Assembly (NCBI GenBank): GCA_015056815.1
Contig: SVFN01000002.1
Span: forward strand, 1 to 64,000
DNA: 64,000 nucleotides
DNA from: Lachnospiraceae bacterium
GTDB taxonomy: Bacteria; Bacillota; Clostridia; Lachnospirales; Lachnospiraceae
Reading direction: 5' to 3'
The position numbers and the translations under genes were made by a program. Below, in pieces: positions 24,092 to 32,325 of the stretch (position 1 is its first letter; every line of letters begins with the position of its first letter). The notes below the pieces were generated by a model that was not told where the DNA came from, ran no database searches, and saw nothing but the letters and a program-made list of their open reading frames with translations.

Positions 24092-25313
24092 AATACAAAT
24101 CCCCTTTCCAAACAGTACTGCCCTTAACTTTCGCCAGCGACTTTTTCTCTTGTACGATCTTTTCGCAGGCTGAGATAAGATCCTCCTGTGCTACCATATT
24201 TCTTCCGGCTGATGCTGCACTGATACAGGCGGACACAACTGCGTTTCTTATCTCCCTGCCGACGATCTCATATTTTTCGGATAATTCTTTCGTATCAACA
24301 TTCCTACCAAGAGGGATGTTCAGTTGATGTCGCTTTCCATCAACAGGCGAAATGATATGGACATCCCAAATAGCTTTTCTTGTCGCTGCATCCGGCTTTT
24401 TAAACTCCACATTGATCATTCTGTTAAGGAATGCCTGATCGTAATTCTCCACAAGGTTCGTTGCAAAAATGACGATGCCTCTGAATTCCTCTAAGCAGAT
24501 CAAGAGTTGGCTGCGCATGGAATTAATTGCCTGCTCCGCTGCCTGCGTGATGTCAGTCAGTCTCTTTGCCAACAAGGAATCGGCCTCATCAAAAAATAAC
24601 ACCGCGTCCGCATTTGAGGCCGCCTTAAAAACAGCTTTCATCATCTTAGTCCCCTCACCATGGTATTTGCTTACAACATCTGCATAGCTTACCTTCATTA
24701 TTTTTTTTCCTAATTTTCCTGCGATAGCTTCCGCAGCCATCGTCTTTCCGGTTCCGGGCGGTCCCCAGAAATTGATGGCTGTAGATGGATTCGGCTGGAT
24801 TTCATATACCCCCCATTCCTCAAATACCTTATTTGCACATTCGCACATCCCTACTGCTTCCCGGATCGTATCCATGATGTCCTGTGGTAGTATAACTCTC
24901 TCGAATGAATACTTTGGCTCTGTTGGTATGTATTGTTTCGCTCTCTGCTCGTAATCAAATTCATCGTTAAGATCATTCTGATCTACGATTTGCTCCGCCC
25001 TTCTCATCTCGTTTATGCGCGGTTGCTTCTTCCGCTTTTTTGATCCGGAGGTTCTTCTCACTTTCGTGCTGCACTTTATCCAAAATAAGAGTTCATCCAG
25101 CGCAAGCATTACGCCCACGCAAAGAGTACTGTATACGATCAGCATATCTACGCATACTCCGTCCGGCCAATAGAACAGATCTTTAAAACTTCTACAGATC
25201 CTATCCCCTTCCAATTCATGCGCCCGAAATAATAGAAATAGAATGATCACCTTGATCAGATACGAAATGATGGAAATAATGCTCGTATTTTTCAGTCCGT
25301 TCCTGAAATTCAT
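24078..25313 (-). CDS. Membrane-anchored AAA+ ATPase (katanin/VPS4/FtsH-like AAA module)
   Basis: The 411-residue protein begins MNFRNGLKNTS, has two hydrophobic segments (about residues 13-29 and 55-78), a basic linker (RRTSGSKKRKKQPR) and a classical AAA domain. Walker A is GPPGTGKT (184-191), Walker B is VLFFDEAD (238-245), sensor 1 is ATNL (284-287) and an arginine finger lies in AFLNRM. The pore-loop region YHGEGTKM and the C-terminal lid match the FtsH/VPS4/katanin class, but no protease domain follows. The start at 25313 has GAGGGAG upstream; an ATG at 25436 overlapping the GTPase stop would add 41 Cys-rich residues. It may remodel the FtsZ-like partner whose gene it overlaps. Confidence 0.85.
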   Translation of the reverse strand: MNFRNGLKNTSIISIISYLIKVIILFLLFRAHELEGDRICRSFKDLFYWPDGVCVDMLIVYSTLCVGVMLALDELLFWIKCSTKVRRTSGSKKRKKQPRINEMRRAEQIVDQNDLNDEFDYEQRAKQYIPTEPKYSFERVILPQDIMDTIREAVGMCECANKVFEEWGVYEIQPNPSTAINFWGPPGTGKTMAAEAIAGKLGKKIMKVSYADVVSKYHGEGTKMMKAVFKAASNADAVLFFDEADSLLAKRLTDITQAAEQAINSMRSQLLICLEEFRGIVIFATNLVENYDQAFLNRMINVEFKKPDAATRKAIWDVHIISPVDGKRHQLNIPLGRNVDTKELSEKYEIVGREIRNAVVSACISAASAGRNMVAQEDLISACEKIVQEKKSLAKVKGSTVWKGDLYYGNE

Positions 25314-25435
25314 TTCTGTCTCTCCCTCGGAAAAACTGCACCGCCCGCTTCTTCCTTTGCAAAAGCTTCCGGTGCAGCTTCTTCCACTTTCTTCAATGAT
25401 TGATAGCTGTAAACAGCTTGCTCTATGCGTTAACA

Positions 25436-26539
25436 TCAGTCAAATAATGCCGCAAGCACTCCCTTCACCACTCCAAACGTAGCCCCTACCGTCGCACCGA
25501 TAATCCTTCCGGGGATTCCTAAGATGCTCTCGCCGATATCGGATCCGTCAAACAGTCCGTTTACAAGATGAAGATATACGGTCTCTCCAAAGCTGTATTT
25601 CGTATTCTCCTTATAGTCTTCCTCTCTGTCATCAAACAGCCAGTTGTCTTCTTCCTCATTGATATTGTCTGCCAAGGCGATCCTTTTCTCCATCGGTACG
25701 GATTTGACAATGTAATATAACAGCTTCGTGAGGTTATAGGGTTTATGCTGTTCGCCGTTTGCTTCCTTGTATCCCGCACAATAGTAGATCGGGCGAATGC
25801 TTAAATCGGTTGCCTCATAAATTCTTTTCTGAACAGAATCCGCTTTTCTTCCGAGGAACTCTTTCAATGTCTCATCCGGCATGTTTTCTTCCTCAAGCCA
25901 ATGCTTCCCTTTCATTGCAACATCCGCCTGATTCAGCGCAAGCAGAATGCACTTCTCTGCATTTTCACCCAATGCCGGGATCAGAAGATTATTGATCAGA
26001 TCATAGGATGTTCCAAGATCCTTTGATGAGGCATCCAGGATCACCAACACCAGATCGATCAGCGGATCTCCATTCTCATCCATCTCATTCAGCTTGCCAA
26101 GGATCAGCCGTTTGATCCTCTCGTCACTTACGACTCCGTCTCCGAGTCCCGGCGTATCCCAGATGATCAGATTATCCAGTTTGTACTTTTCGATCAGGCT
26201 CGTTTCCGGATCCACGCCGACTCCAACCGTTGCGACATCCGTGTTAAAAAGTGCATTGATCGTGGAGCTCTTGCCGACGCCGGTCGAACCGACGAGCATG
26301 ATATTCACCTTTTTGTTCCTGACCTTAAGTAACCTTGATAATCTTGCCGCCTTCTCCTTATCCGGAATATCCAGTTTCATGATCTCTTCTTCCAAGACTT
26401 CGTAGATGCTCAGTTTTGCGTCTTTGATTCCCTTTGATTGTTTGATCCTGACAAGATCCTTTGCCGCATCCAAACGCGCCTGGGTCATCTCCAACGTGCT
26501 GCTTGTTGTTCCTGTGTTTTCCTTCTTGTTTTTACTCAT
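25436..26539 (-). CDS. GTPase with canonical motifs and Gly-rich hydrophobic C-terminus
   Basis: The 367-residue protein starts at 26539 after AAGGAGG. An N-terminal helical region (about 1-75) precedes a G domain with G1 GSTGVGKSS (84-92), G3 DTPG (128-131) and G4 NQAD (203-206). The C-terminus ends in a glycine-zipper-like stretch (GIPGRIIGATVGATFGVVKG), a likely membrane-interacting hairpin. It resembles Era/YeeP/YfjP-like and dynamin-related conflict GTPases. Unlike the GTPases of the neighbouring operon, its motifs are standard. It is the first gene of a three-gene operon with the AAA+ ATPase and the TIR/FtsZ-like protein. Confidence 0.85.
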   Translation of the reverse strand: MSKNKKENTGTTSSTLEMTQARLDAAKDLVRIKQSKGIKDAKLSIYEVLEEEIMKLDIPDKEKAARLSRLLKVRNKKVNIMLVGSTGVGKSSTINALFNTDVATVGVGVDPETSLIEKYKLDNLIIWDTPGLGDGVVSDERIKRLILGKLNEMDENGDPLIDLVLVILDASSKDLGTSYDLINNLLIPALGENAEKCILLALNQADVAMKGKHWLEEENMPDETLKEFLGRKADSVQKRIYEATDLSIRPIYYCAGYKEANGEQHKPYNLTKLLYYIVKSVPMEKRIALADNINEEEDNWLFDDREEDYKENTKYSFGETVYLHLVNGLFDGSDIGESILGIPGRIIGATVGATFGVVKGVLAALFD

Positions 26540-26660
26540 ATCGTTTTCCTCCTTCGGAATCATTTTTGATTGTTTTTCGTGTTTTTTCAATTGTTCCTAT
26601 GCTTTTTGTTACCCTGATCGTTCCGCCTTTCCTCTTCCGCTGTTTCTTACCTCTGTGCTA

Positions 26661-26862
26661 TTTGATGATATCAGGGTCAAAAGTCTGAATCCACTTTGAG
26701 CTTGCTCAGAAGTGGGTGAGCGACTTTATGACCCACCCCACATGGAGCACGAAGTGGTGCGAATGCGCCACGAAAGTGCGGAATGTGAGAGGATTGTGGG
26801 GGTGCGAAGCACGGAACAATCCGGATATCGGGTTTTGACCCCGACATCATTTGATAGTATCA
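26661..26862. repeat. Hairpin-rich dispersed element (MITE- or ncRNA-like), long copy
   Basis: The element is bounded by imperfect inverted repeats (about 26665-26682, ending GGGTCAAAA, and 26833-26850, beginning TTTTGACCC). Inside is a chain of small hairpins with GAA-type loops: CCACTT/AAGTGG around GAGC-TT-GCTC, CAC-GAA-GTG, GTGGTGC-GAAT-GCGCCAC, CAC-GAAA-GTG, GTGC-GAA-GCAC, and CCG-GATAT-CGG. Its right-hand 49 bases (26802-26850) recur at 52598-52646 with two mismatches. No convincing protein frame is present. It is either a non-autonomous mobile element or a structured RNA repeat. Confidence 0.6.
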
Positions 26863-27020
26863 ATTTACCAAGCAGGAATGACAGATTGTGTCATTCTGTT
26901 AAATAAACTGACTTTTTAATCGTTCCTAGAATGAAAAATTAAACCTGTACTTTGACAACTGAAAATCGTCTAAAAAGTCTTGTTTACTGTTGCAAAAACT
27001 TCTGATAAAGTTCATCTGTT

Positions 27021-28093
27021 GATCACTATCTGCGGATAGGAGCAGATATGAATTATTACAGAAGAAGCGGTCAGATGGATCTGACTGACAGGGTAGCTAT
27101 TGAAACAGGATTATGCAGAGGAGAGTCGTTTAAGAAGATTGCAAAAAAGATAGGCAGGCATCCATCTACTGTATCTCATGAGGTTCTTGAAAACAGGACA
27201 TTTATTCATAATACATATTATGCCGGAAAGGATTGTAAAAAAGTCCGGCAATGTAAAGTTCAACATCTATGCTTTGGAACAGAGGATGGAGGTTGTAGCA
27301 GATCATGTAAGTATTGCCGTGGGATTGATTGTACGAAAGTATGCGATCGATATGTATCAGTAGCTTGTCATAAACCGGAGAAACCACCTTATGTATGTAA
27401 TACTTGTAAGGATAGAAAGCTGTGTATCAAAGATAAATATATATATACAGCACAGTATGCGGATGCAGCGGTTAGCCGGAGACGGTCGGAAAGTAGACAG
27501 GGAATCCGGCTTACGGATGAACAGAAAGCATATGTGGATGACCTTATCACCACGCTTGTGAAGAAAGGGCAGCCATTGACACATATTTATGCGGAACACG
27601 AAGCAGAAATGCCCATCTCGTTAAGAAGCCTTTATAACTACATCAATGCAGGAGAACTCAGCATCAAGAACATAGATCTTAGAAGGAAAGTTGGCTATAA
27701 ATCCAGACGAAAGGGTCAGAAAGAAGGAGCAAAAGGCTTTGCAGATCAAAGTTATCGTGAGGGACATACTTACGAAGACTTTGAGTCTTTCATGAAGTGT
27801 TCTGGGTTGAGTGTCATAGAAATGGATACCGTAAAAGGTGTCAGAGAACGAGGGAAAAGTCTTAATCCTTATGCGCAGGAGGATATGACATTGCTTATGA
27901 ATCACATCAACAGCACACGCAGACCAGGATTGGGGAACAAAGCGCCTTATGAACTTATAAATGAGGAAGATGACGATATGTGGGCGTTATTTGAACTATT
28001 AAAAATGGACCTCATCCCGCCAGATGAAGTCCATTTGATGTCTGACCTGTTCACAATAAACAGGTAAACAAGATTTAAATGCAGATAGTGATC
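27021..28093 (+). mobile_element. Defective IS30-type insertion sequence remnant
   Basis: A perfect 13-bp inverted repeat, GATCACTATCTGC at 27021-27033 and its complement at 28081-28093, brackets the transposase frame at 27048-28067. Imperfect matches extend a few bases further out (CTGTT upstream, CGATCTG downstream). I did not find a convincing target-site duplication. The transposase inside is internally deleted, so the element cannot move on its own. Confidence 0.55.
27048..28067 (+). pseudogene. IS30 family transposase with an in-frame deletion of the catalytic core
   Basis: The 339-codon frame is open but internally deleted. The N-terminal helix-turn-helix (FKKIAKKIGRHPSTVSHEV), a Cys-rich region and the start of the DDE domain (SVIEMDTVKGVRERGKS, first catalytic Asp) are present. 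The frame then jumps directly to LNPYAQEDMTLLMNHINS, the C-terminal part of the family. From knowledge of IS30 transposases, roughly 100 residues are missing, including the second catalytic Asp (TDNGxEF region) and the Glu. The protein could still bind DNA but not catalyse transposition. GGAG precedes the ATG. Confidence 0.85.
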
Positions 28094-28349
28094 GATCTGT
28101 CAATAGGGGTAAAAGGCGGGTCGCGATTACTTTTTCAAAAATGGACACGAGCCGTCTGTTTGCCATGTGCAGATTTATTACATATCGCATCCAGATGGTG
28201 AGATTATAGCATTTTTGAAAAGAAAATGCATCAAAAATCGAGGCATAGACGCCCAAAATTCGGTTTTATGTTATTAGGCGATATTTCAGTCAAGGGTTAG
28301 TTTTTCATTCAAGGGAAAAAATTCATTCCAATCATCTCTTTTGGTTTTC
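28094..28349. other. Spacer with a long-range inverted repeat
   Basis: CTTTTTCAAAAATG (28130-28143) is matched by CATTTTTGAAAAG (28210-28222), a near-perfect inverted repeat about 65 bases apart. It lies just beyond the IS30 remnant and may be part of its original end or of another small element. No gene is seen. Confidence 0.35.
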
Positions 28350-29831
28350 TTATTTCTTTATCTTTATCTTTTTCGCTTTGCTCCAGTCCCCGTATATTTT
28401 ATTACCCGAAGCATCCTGCCTGTAAGCTCTCACTCTCACGTAACAGATCTTACCTTTTTTCAGCTTCTTTAGCGTAACGGAATTTGTCTGTACTTTCTTT
28501 GTCTTTCTATTTTTGGTAAATTTGCTGTCATATGCATACTGCACTTCATATCCCTTTACGTTACTGACCTTTTTCCATTTGACCTGAAGGGATTTCTTCT
28601 TATTATTTTTAACCGAAACTCCTCCCGTTTTCTGCGGTGCCGTGACATTACCGGCAGCGTTCTCCTGTCTTGCGCCATCGGAAGTCTCAGGCGTAGCGGG
28701 CGTCGTTACTTTTGGGGTTTCTTCCGGCTTTTTCTCCCATTTGGCATAAACCGTTGTATGCTCCGTGATCTTACTGTCAAAGGAAAATTCCTTCTCAAAC
28801 CCGGCATCTGCATACCATCCTACAAAGGTATAGCCTTCTCTATCCGGTGTGACCGGCTTCTTTGCCTTTTTTCCTCTTTTCACAGATTGGGATTTCACTT
28901 TTCCGCCGCCGTTTGTCTCAAAGGAAACCTCATATGCCACACGCTCACCCATAAATTCTTTGATCGACTGCATCGCTTTTTTTCCGGTATCCGGAGTAAA
29001 ACCATGCCCTTCACCGGGATATACGATCAATTCTGCCGAATCATATATTTCCTTTGCACGCTCTGAATAGGACAAAGGAACAATGGCATCCTGATCACCG
29101 TGGAAGATCAGAACGTCCTTGTCATATTCTCCGATCAGAGAAAACACATCCAGATCCCAGATATACTCCACAAATCCTTTTCCAAGCTGTAACCCCCAGA
29201 AATCCTGAGTTTCGGGAACTTCCTCAAGGCTCTTATATTTCTTTACCCAATCATCATGAATACACAGGGCAGGAAAATACAAAAGAACACCACTCACCTT
29301 CTCTGACTGCTCTGCCGCCGTCAGCGCAGTGACGAGTCCTCCTTGACTGCCGCCCATGAGAAATACATTCTTCTCATCTACATTTTCAAGATCTGAAATA
29401 TGCTCGAGCACAGCTATCAGATCCGCCACTTCCGTTCCTACCGTCATGTCAGTAGATCTGCCCTCGCTTTTAGAAGCATTGGAACCGCCGCAAAAATCAA
29501 AAGCATATGCCACATAGCCGTTTTGTGCATAGTAAGTACATTCATTTACCCAGTCATTATTTGTTCCATTATAACCATGGCTCAATATTATGGCGGGATA
29601 TTTCCCCTCCTCTTTGGGTGCGTACAGCTTACCATATATATCATTTTCGCTGCCGTCACTATTCTCCCTTAGCACATGCTCTTCTCTTACTTCAATCTCG
29701 CCGGACAACTGCTGCGCAGATATTCCAGGAAGCGATTCAGAAGCTGCTGCCTCTAAAACTCCGCTTCCCGGCACTGCTGAAAAAACCATTCCTGCAGCCA
29801 GACACCATGCAATAAGTTTCTTTCTGATCAT
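28350..29831 (-). CDS. Secreted alpha/beta hydrolase with InlB B-repeat and Fn3-like domain
   Basis: The 493-residue protein has a signal peptide (MIRKKLIAWCLAAGMVFSAV..., cleavage likely after about residue 30), an alpha/beta-hydrolase domain (about 45-300), an InlB B-type (Listeria-Bacteroides) repeat (about 305-370, EGYTFVGWYAD...TTVYAKW), a Pro/Thr-rich linker, and a C-terminal fibronectin-III-like module (about 400-493). The hydrolase shows the nucleophile elbow GGSQGG, an acid in HGDQDAIVP and the histidine in GEGHGF, as in dienelactone-hydrolase and S9-type esterases. No LPxTG anchor is visible; the terminal modules may bind the cell surface or glycans. The substrate is probably an ester or peptide outside the cell. 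GGAGG precedes the ATG. Confidence 0.87.
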   Translation of the reverse strand: MIRKKLIAWCLAAGMVFSAVPGSGVLEAAASESLPGISAQQLSGEIEVREEHVLRENSDGSENDIYGKLYAPKEEGKYPAIILSHGYNGTNNDWVNECTYYAQNGYVAYAFDFCGGSNASKSEGRSTDMTVGTEVADLIAVLEHISDLENVDEKNVFLMGGSQGGLVTALTAAEQSEKVSGVLLYFPALCIHDDWVKKYKSLEEVPETQDFWGLQLGKGFVEYIWDLDVFSLIGEYDKDVLIFHGDQDAIVPLSYSERAKEIYDSAELIVYPGEGHGFTPDTGKKAMQSIKEFMGERVAYEVSFETNGGGKVKSQSVKRGKKAKKPVTPDREGYTFVGWYADAGFEKEFSFDSKITEHTTVYAKWEKKPEETPKVTTPATPETSDGARQENAAGNVTAPQKTGGVSVKNNKKKSLQVKWKKVSNVKGYEVQYAYDSKFTKNRKTKKVQTNSVTLKKLKKGKICYVRVRAYRQDASGNKIYGDWSKAKKIKIKK

Positions 29832-29926
29832 CCTTTACCCCTCCATTTAATTCTCTGTGACTCGTCCAAGCAGTTCAAAAAACTATTCGAAACGAAACTC
29901 ATTTTTACTTCCGTTCCGGGTGTTCT

Positions 29927-30514
29927 TTACCACTGAACCGTTGTCCGTTGTTTTTTGATCAAAAAATAGGCTTTATAAACCACCAATGATAGCTGAGAGT
30001 TGATACCATAAGGCTGTCCGGTGTGTCCAAGCTGATACATGATGAACTTCGGACCATCCTGTGCATGAACCAGAATCTTCACGACCTGTGCCGGACGTCC
30101 GTTCATCAATACATTGTCATCTACATAGCCATAGACTGTCCCTGTGATCCTTTTCCCTTTTATCATCAATAGGATATAACGAAAGATCGGCAGGATCGTC
30201 AGATAGGCGGCTACGATCCCGATCACTGCGAAAGGAAGGAAAAACGCCATCGGAACATCCGCCTCTACAAAGGCCAGATTTTTTCTCATTGTCATCGGCA
30301 TGATCAGTCCGGCGTATCCGAATCCAAATGCAAACACTGCAGGAAATGCCACCGTCCAGAATCCAAGATTGGCTTCTTTGCACTCCAAAACCGGATACTC
30401 CATATCCGCCTGCCATGTATTCAGTCCGGTCGGCGATCCGCAGTACGGGCAGATCTCCGAAGTCGCCGGAGCACCGCAATGCGCACACACCCTCCCACTG
30501 TTGATATCACTCAT
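29927..30514 (-). CDS. Zinc-ribbon membrane protein
   Basis: The 195-residue product begins with a double-CxxC zinc ribbon (CAHC at 10-13, CPYC at 22-25), followed by two to three hydrophobic segments (about 52-72, 90-120), and ends with a soluble domain that has the strands RITGTVYGYVDDN and AQVVKILVHAQDGPKF. This layout is common in Lachnospiraceae membrane proteins of unknown role. It is monocistronic on the minus strand, with GGAGAGA before the start. Function unknown. Confidence 0.7.
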   Translation of the reverse strand: MSDINSGRVCAHCGAPATSEICPYCGSPTGLNTWQADMEYPVLECKEANLGFWTVAFPAVFAFGFGYAGLIMPMTMRKNLAFVEADVPMAFFLPFAVIGIVAAYLTILPIFRYILLMIKGKRITGTVYGYVDDNVLMNGRPAQVVKILVHAQDGPKFIMYQLGHTGQPYGINSQLSLVVYKAYFLIKKQRTTVQW

Positions 30515-30673
30515 TTTCGTCTCTCTCCTTTACCATATGGTTTTATCTTGATTCTGCATAGATCTGTTAAATGCCTGTTTAACACAGCAAGTTAATTTTA
30601 TCATATTTTCCCATCCATGTCATTAACCGATCGCCTATTCAAATTCTAATCTCTGGAAGAAGCCGTACAACAC

Positions 30674-30703
30674 AAAAGGTGCCGCACCAACTGGTGCGGC
30701 ACC
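30674..30703 (-). terminator. Terminator of the isomerase-xylulokinase operon
   Basis: GGTGCCGCACC (30678-30688) pairs perfectly with GGTGCGGCACC (30693-30703); on the minus strand the stem is followed by TTTTGTGTTG. It lies about 40 bases beyond the isomerase stop. Confidence 0.85.
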
Positions 30704-30740
30704 GGATATTCTTTTAAACAATCCTTCTTTTAATCTCTTC

Positions 30741-32231
30741 TTATGCGAACGGATTCTCTGACGGATAAGGCAGAGATGCCGGCTGGTTGTAGTTCAGATC
30801 TTTGAACGGTACACCGATGTATTTGAATACTTCGTACAGAAGCTTTCCGAAATGACCGAATGCCACTGCTCCATGATGCGGGTAATTCTTCTGTACCAGC
30901 ACATGACGGTAGAAACGTCCCATCTCCGGAATCGCGAATACTGCGATACCACCGAAGGATCTTGTTGCAACAGGAAGAATCTCACCTTCTGCCACATAAG
31001 CGCGGAGTTTGCCGTCAGAAGTACTCTGCAGACGATAGAATGTGATCTCGCCCGGAGCGATATCTCCTTCCAGTGTTCCGTTGGTCACCTCGATCGGAAG
31101 GGAACGAGCCATGATCTTCTGATATTTCATCTCGCAGGAAGCCATCTTGGAAGAGCATGTGTTACCGCAGTGGAAGCCCATGAATGTATCACTGTGCTTG
31201 TAATCGAATTTGCCCTCGATGGACTCTTTGTACATATCCTTCGGAACAGAGTTGTTGATATCAAGGAGGGTAACAGCATCTTCACTGACACAGGTACCTA
31301 CGAACTCAGAAAGGGCACCGTAGATATCCACCTCACAGCTTACCGGAATGCCGCGTCCTGCCAAACGACTGTTAACATAGCAGGGAACAAAGCCGAACTG
31401 TGTCTGGAATGCCGGCCAGCATTTGCCTGCGATGGTCACATATTTACGATATCCTCTATGCTCCTCTACCCAGTCAAGAAGGGTCAGCTCATACTGTGCA
31501 AGCTTGGAAAGGATCTCCGGTTTCTTATTGCCGGCGCCAAGTTCTTTCTCCATGTCTGCCACTACTTCAGGGATTCTTGCATCACCTTCATGCTTATTGA
31601 ATGCTTCGAACAGGTCAAGCTCTGAATTCTCTTCGATCTCAACATCGATATTGTAGAGCTGCTTGATCGGTGCATTACATGCCAGGAAGTTCTGCGGACG
31701 GGGACCAAAGGAAATGATCTTAAGGTCAGAAAGTCCGATGACTGCTCTTGCGATCGGAAGGAAGGTATGGATCTCTTCTGCCAGATCTTCTGCATCTCCT
31801 ACCGGATTCTCAGGGATATATGCTTTGATGTTGCGAAGCTTCAGATTGTAGCTTGCATTCAAAAGACCACAGTAAGCATCTCCACGTCCGTCTAACAGAG
31901 AATCCTGTGTCTCCTCTGCTGCTGCAAGGAACATCTTCGGTCCATCAAAATATTTTGCAAGCAATGTCTCGGAAATCTCCGGTCCAAAGTTACCAAGGTA
32001 TACGCAAAGTGCGTTACAGCCGGCTTTTTTGATATCCTCTAAAGCTTCCACCATCTGGATCTCGCTCTCAACGATACAGATCGGGCACTCATAAATGTCC
32101 TCTGCATCATATTTTGCTGTGTAAGCAGCAACAAGTGCTTTTCTTCTGTCCACGGAAAGGGACTCCGGGAAACAGTCACGGCTGACTGCCACGATACCAA
32201 GTTTTACTTTGGGAATGTTTTGAAATTTCAT
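30741..32231 (-). CDS. L-fucose/L-arabinose isomerase family protein
   Basis: The 496-residue protein belongs to the FucI/AraA-like aldose-ketose isomerase superfamily, metal-dependent enzymes that interconvert aldoses and ketoses. The N-terminal domain (VKLGIVAVSRDCFP...CNALCVYLGNFGPE) and the C-terminal metal-site region (GFHCGNTC, a conserved His; EGDIAPGEITFYR) match this group rather than xylose isomerase XylA. It is encoded 95 bases after xylulokinase, so it probably feeds the ketose that the kinase phosphorylates. The sugar is unsettled: a pentose such as D-xylose, D-arabinose or L-arabinose, or fucose. The start at 32231 follows AGGAGG; an upstream extension is not supported. Confidence 0.85.
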   Translation of the reverse strand: MKFQNIPKVKLGIVAVSRDCFPESLSVDRRKALVAAYTAKYDAEDIYECPICIVESEIQMVEALEDIKKAGCNALCVYLGNFGPEISETLLAKYFDGPKMFLAAAEETQDSLLDGRGDAYCGLLNASYNLKLRNIKAYIPENPVGDAEDLAEEIHTFLPIARAVIGLSDLKIISFGPRPQNFLACNAPIKQLYNIDVEIEENSELDLFEAFNKHEGDARIPEVVADMEKELGAGNKKPEILSKLAQYELTLLDWVEEHRGYRKYVTIAGKCWPAFQTQFGFVPCYVNSRLAGRGIPVSCEVDIYGALSEFVGTCVSEDAVTLLDINNSVPKDMYKESIEGKFDYKHSDTFMGFHCGNTCSSKMASCEMKYQKIMARSLPIEVTNGTLEGDIAPGEITFYRLQSTSDGKLRAYVAEGEILPVATRSFGGIAVFAIPEMGRFYRHVLVQKNYPHHGAVAFGHFGKLLYEVFKYIGVPFKDLNYNQPASLPYPSENPFA

Positions 32232-32325
32232 TTTGTAAATCCTCCTGTTATTCTTTATTTTATGCATCTTTACAGACAGTTTTGGGAATCCGGAAAGACA
32301 CATTTTTAACAATTTCATGATTGGC

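Noticed and set aside
28849-29815. Several plus-strand frames opposite the secreted hydrolase
   Set aside because: Antisense shadows of a well-supported gene with signal peptide and catalytic motifs.
30852-31625. 257-aa plus-strand frame opposite the sugar isomerase
   Set aside because: It is antisense to a conserved enzyme gene, and its composition mirrors the reverse complement; no ribosome-binding site.
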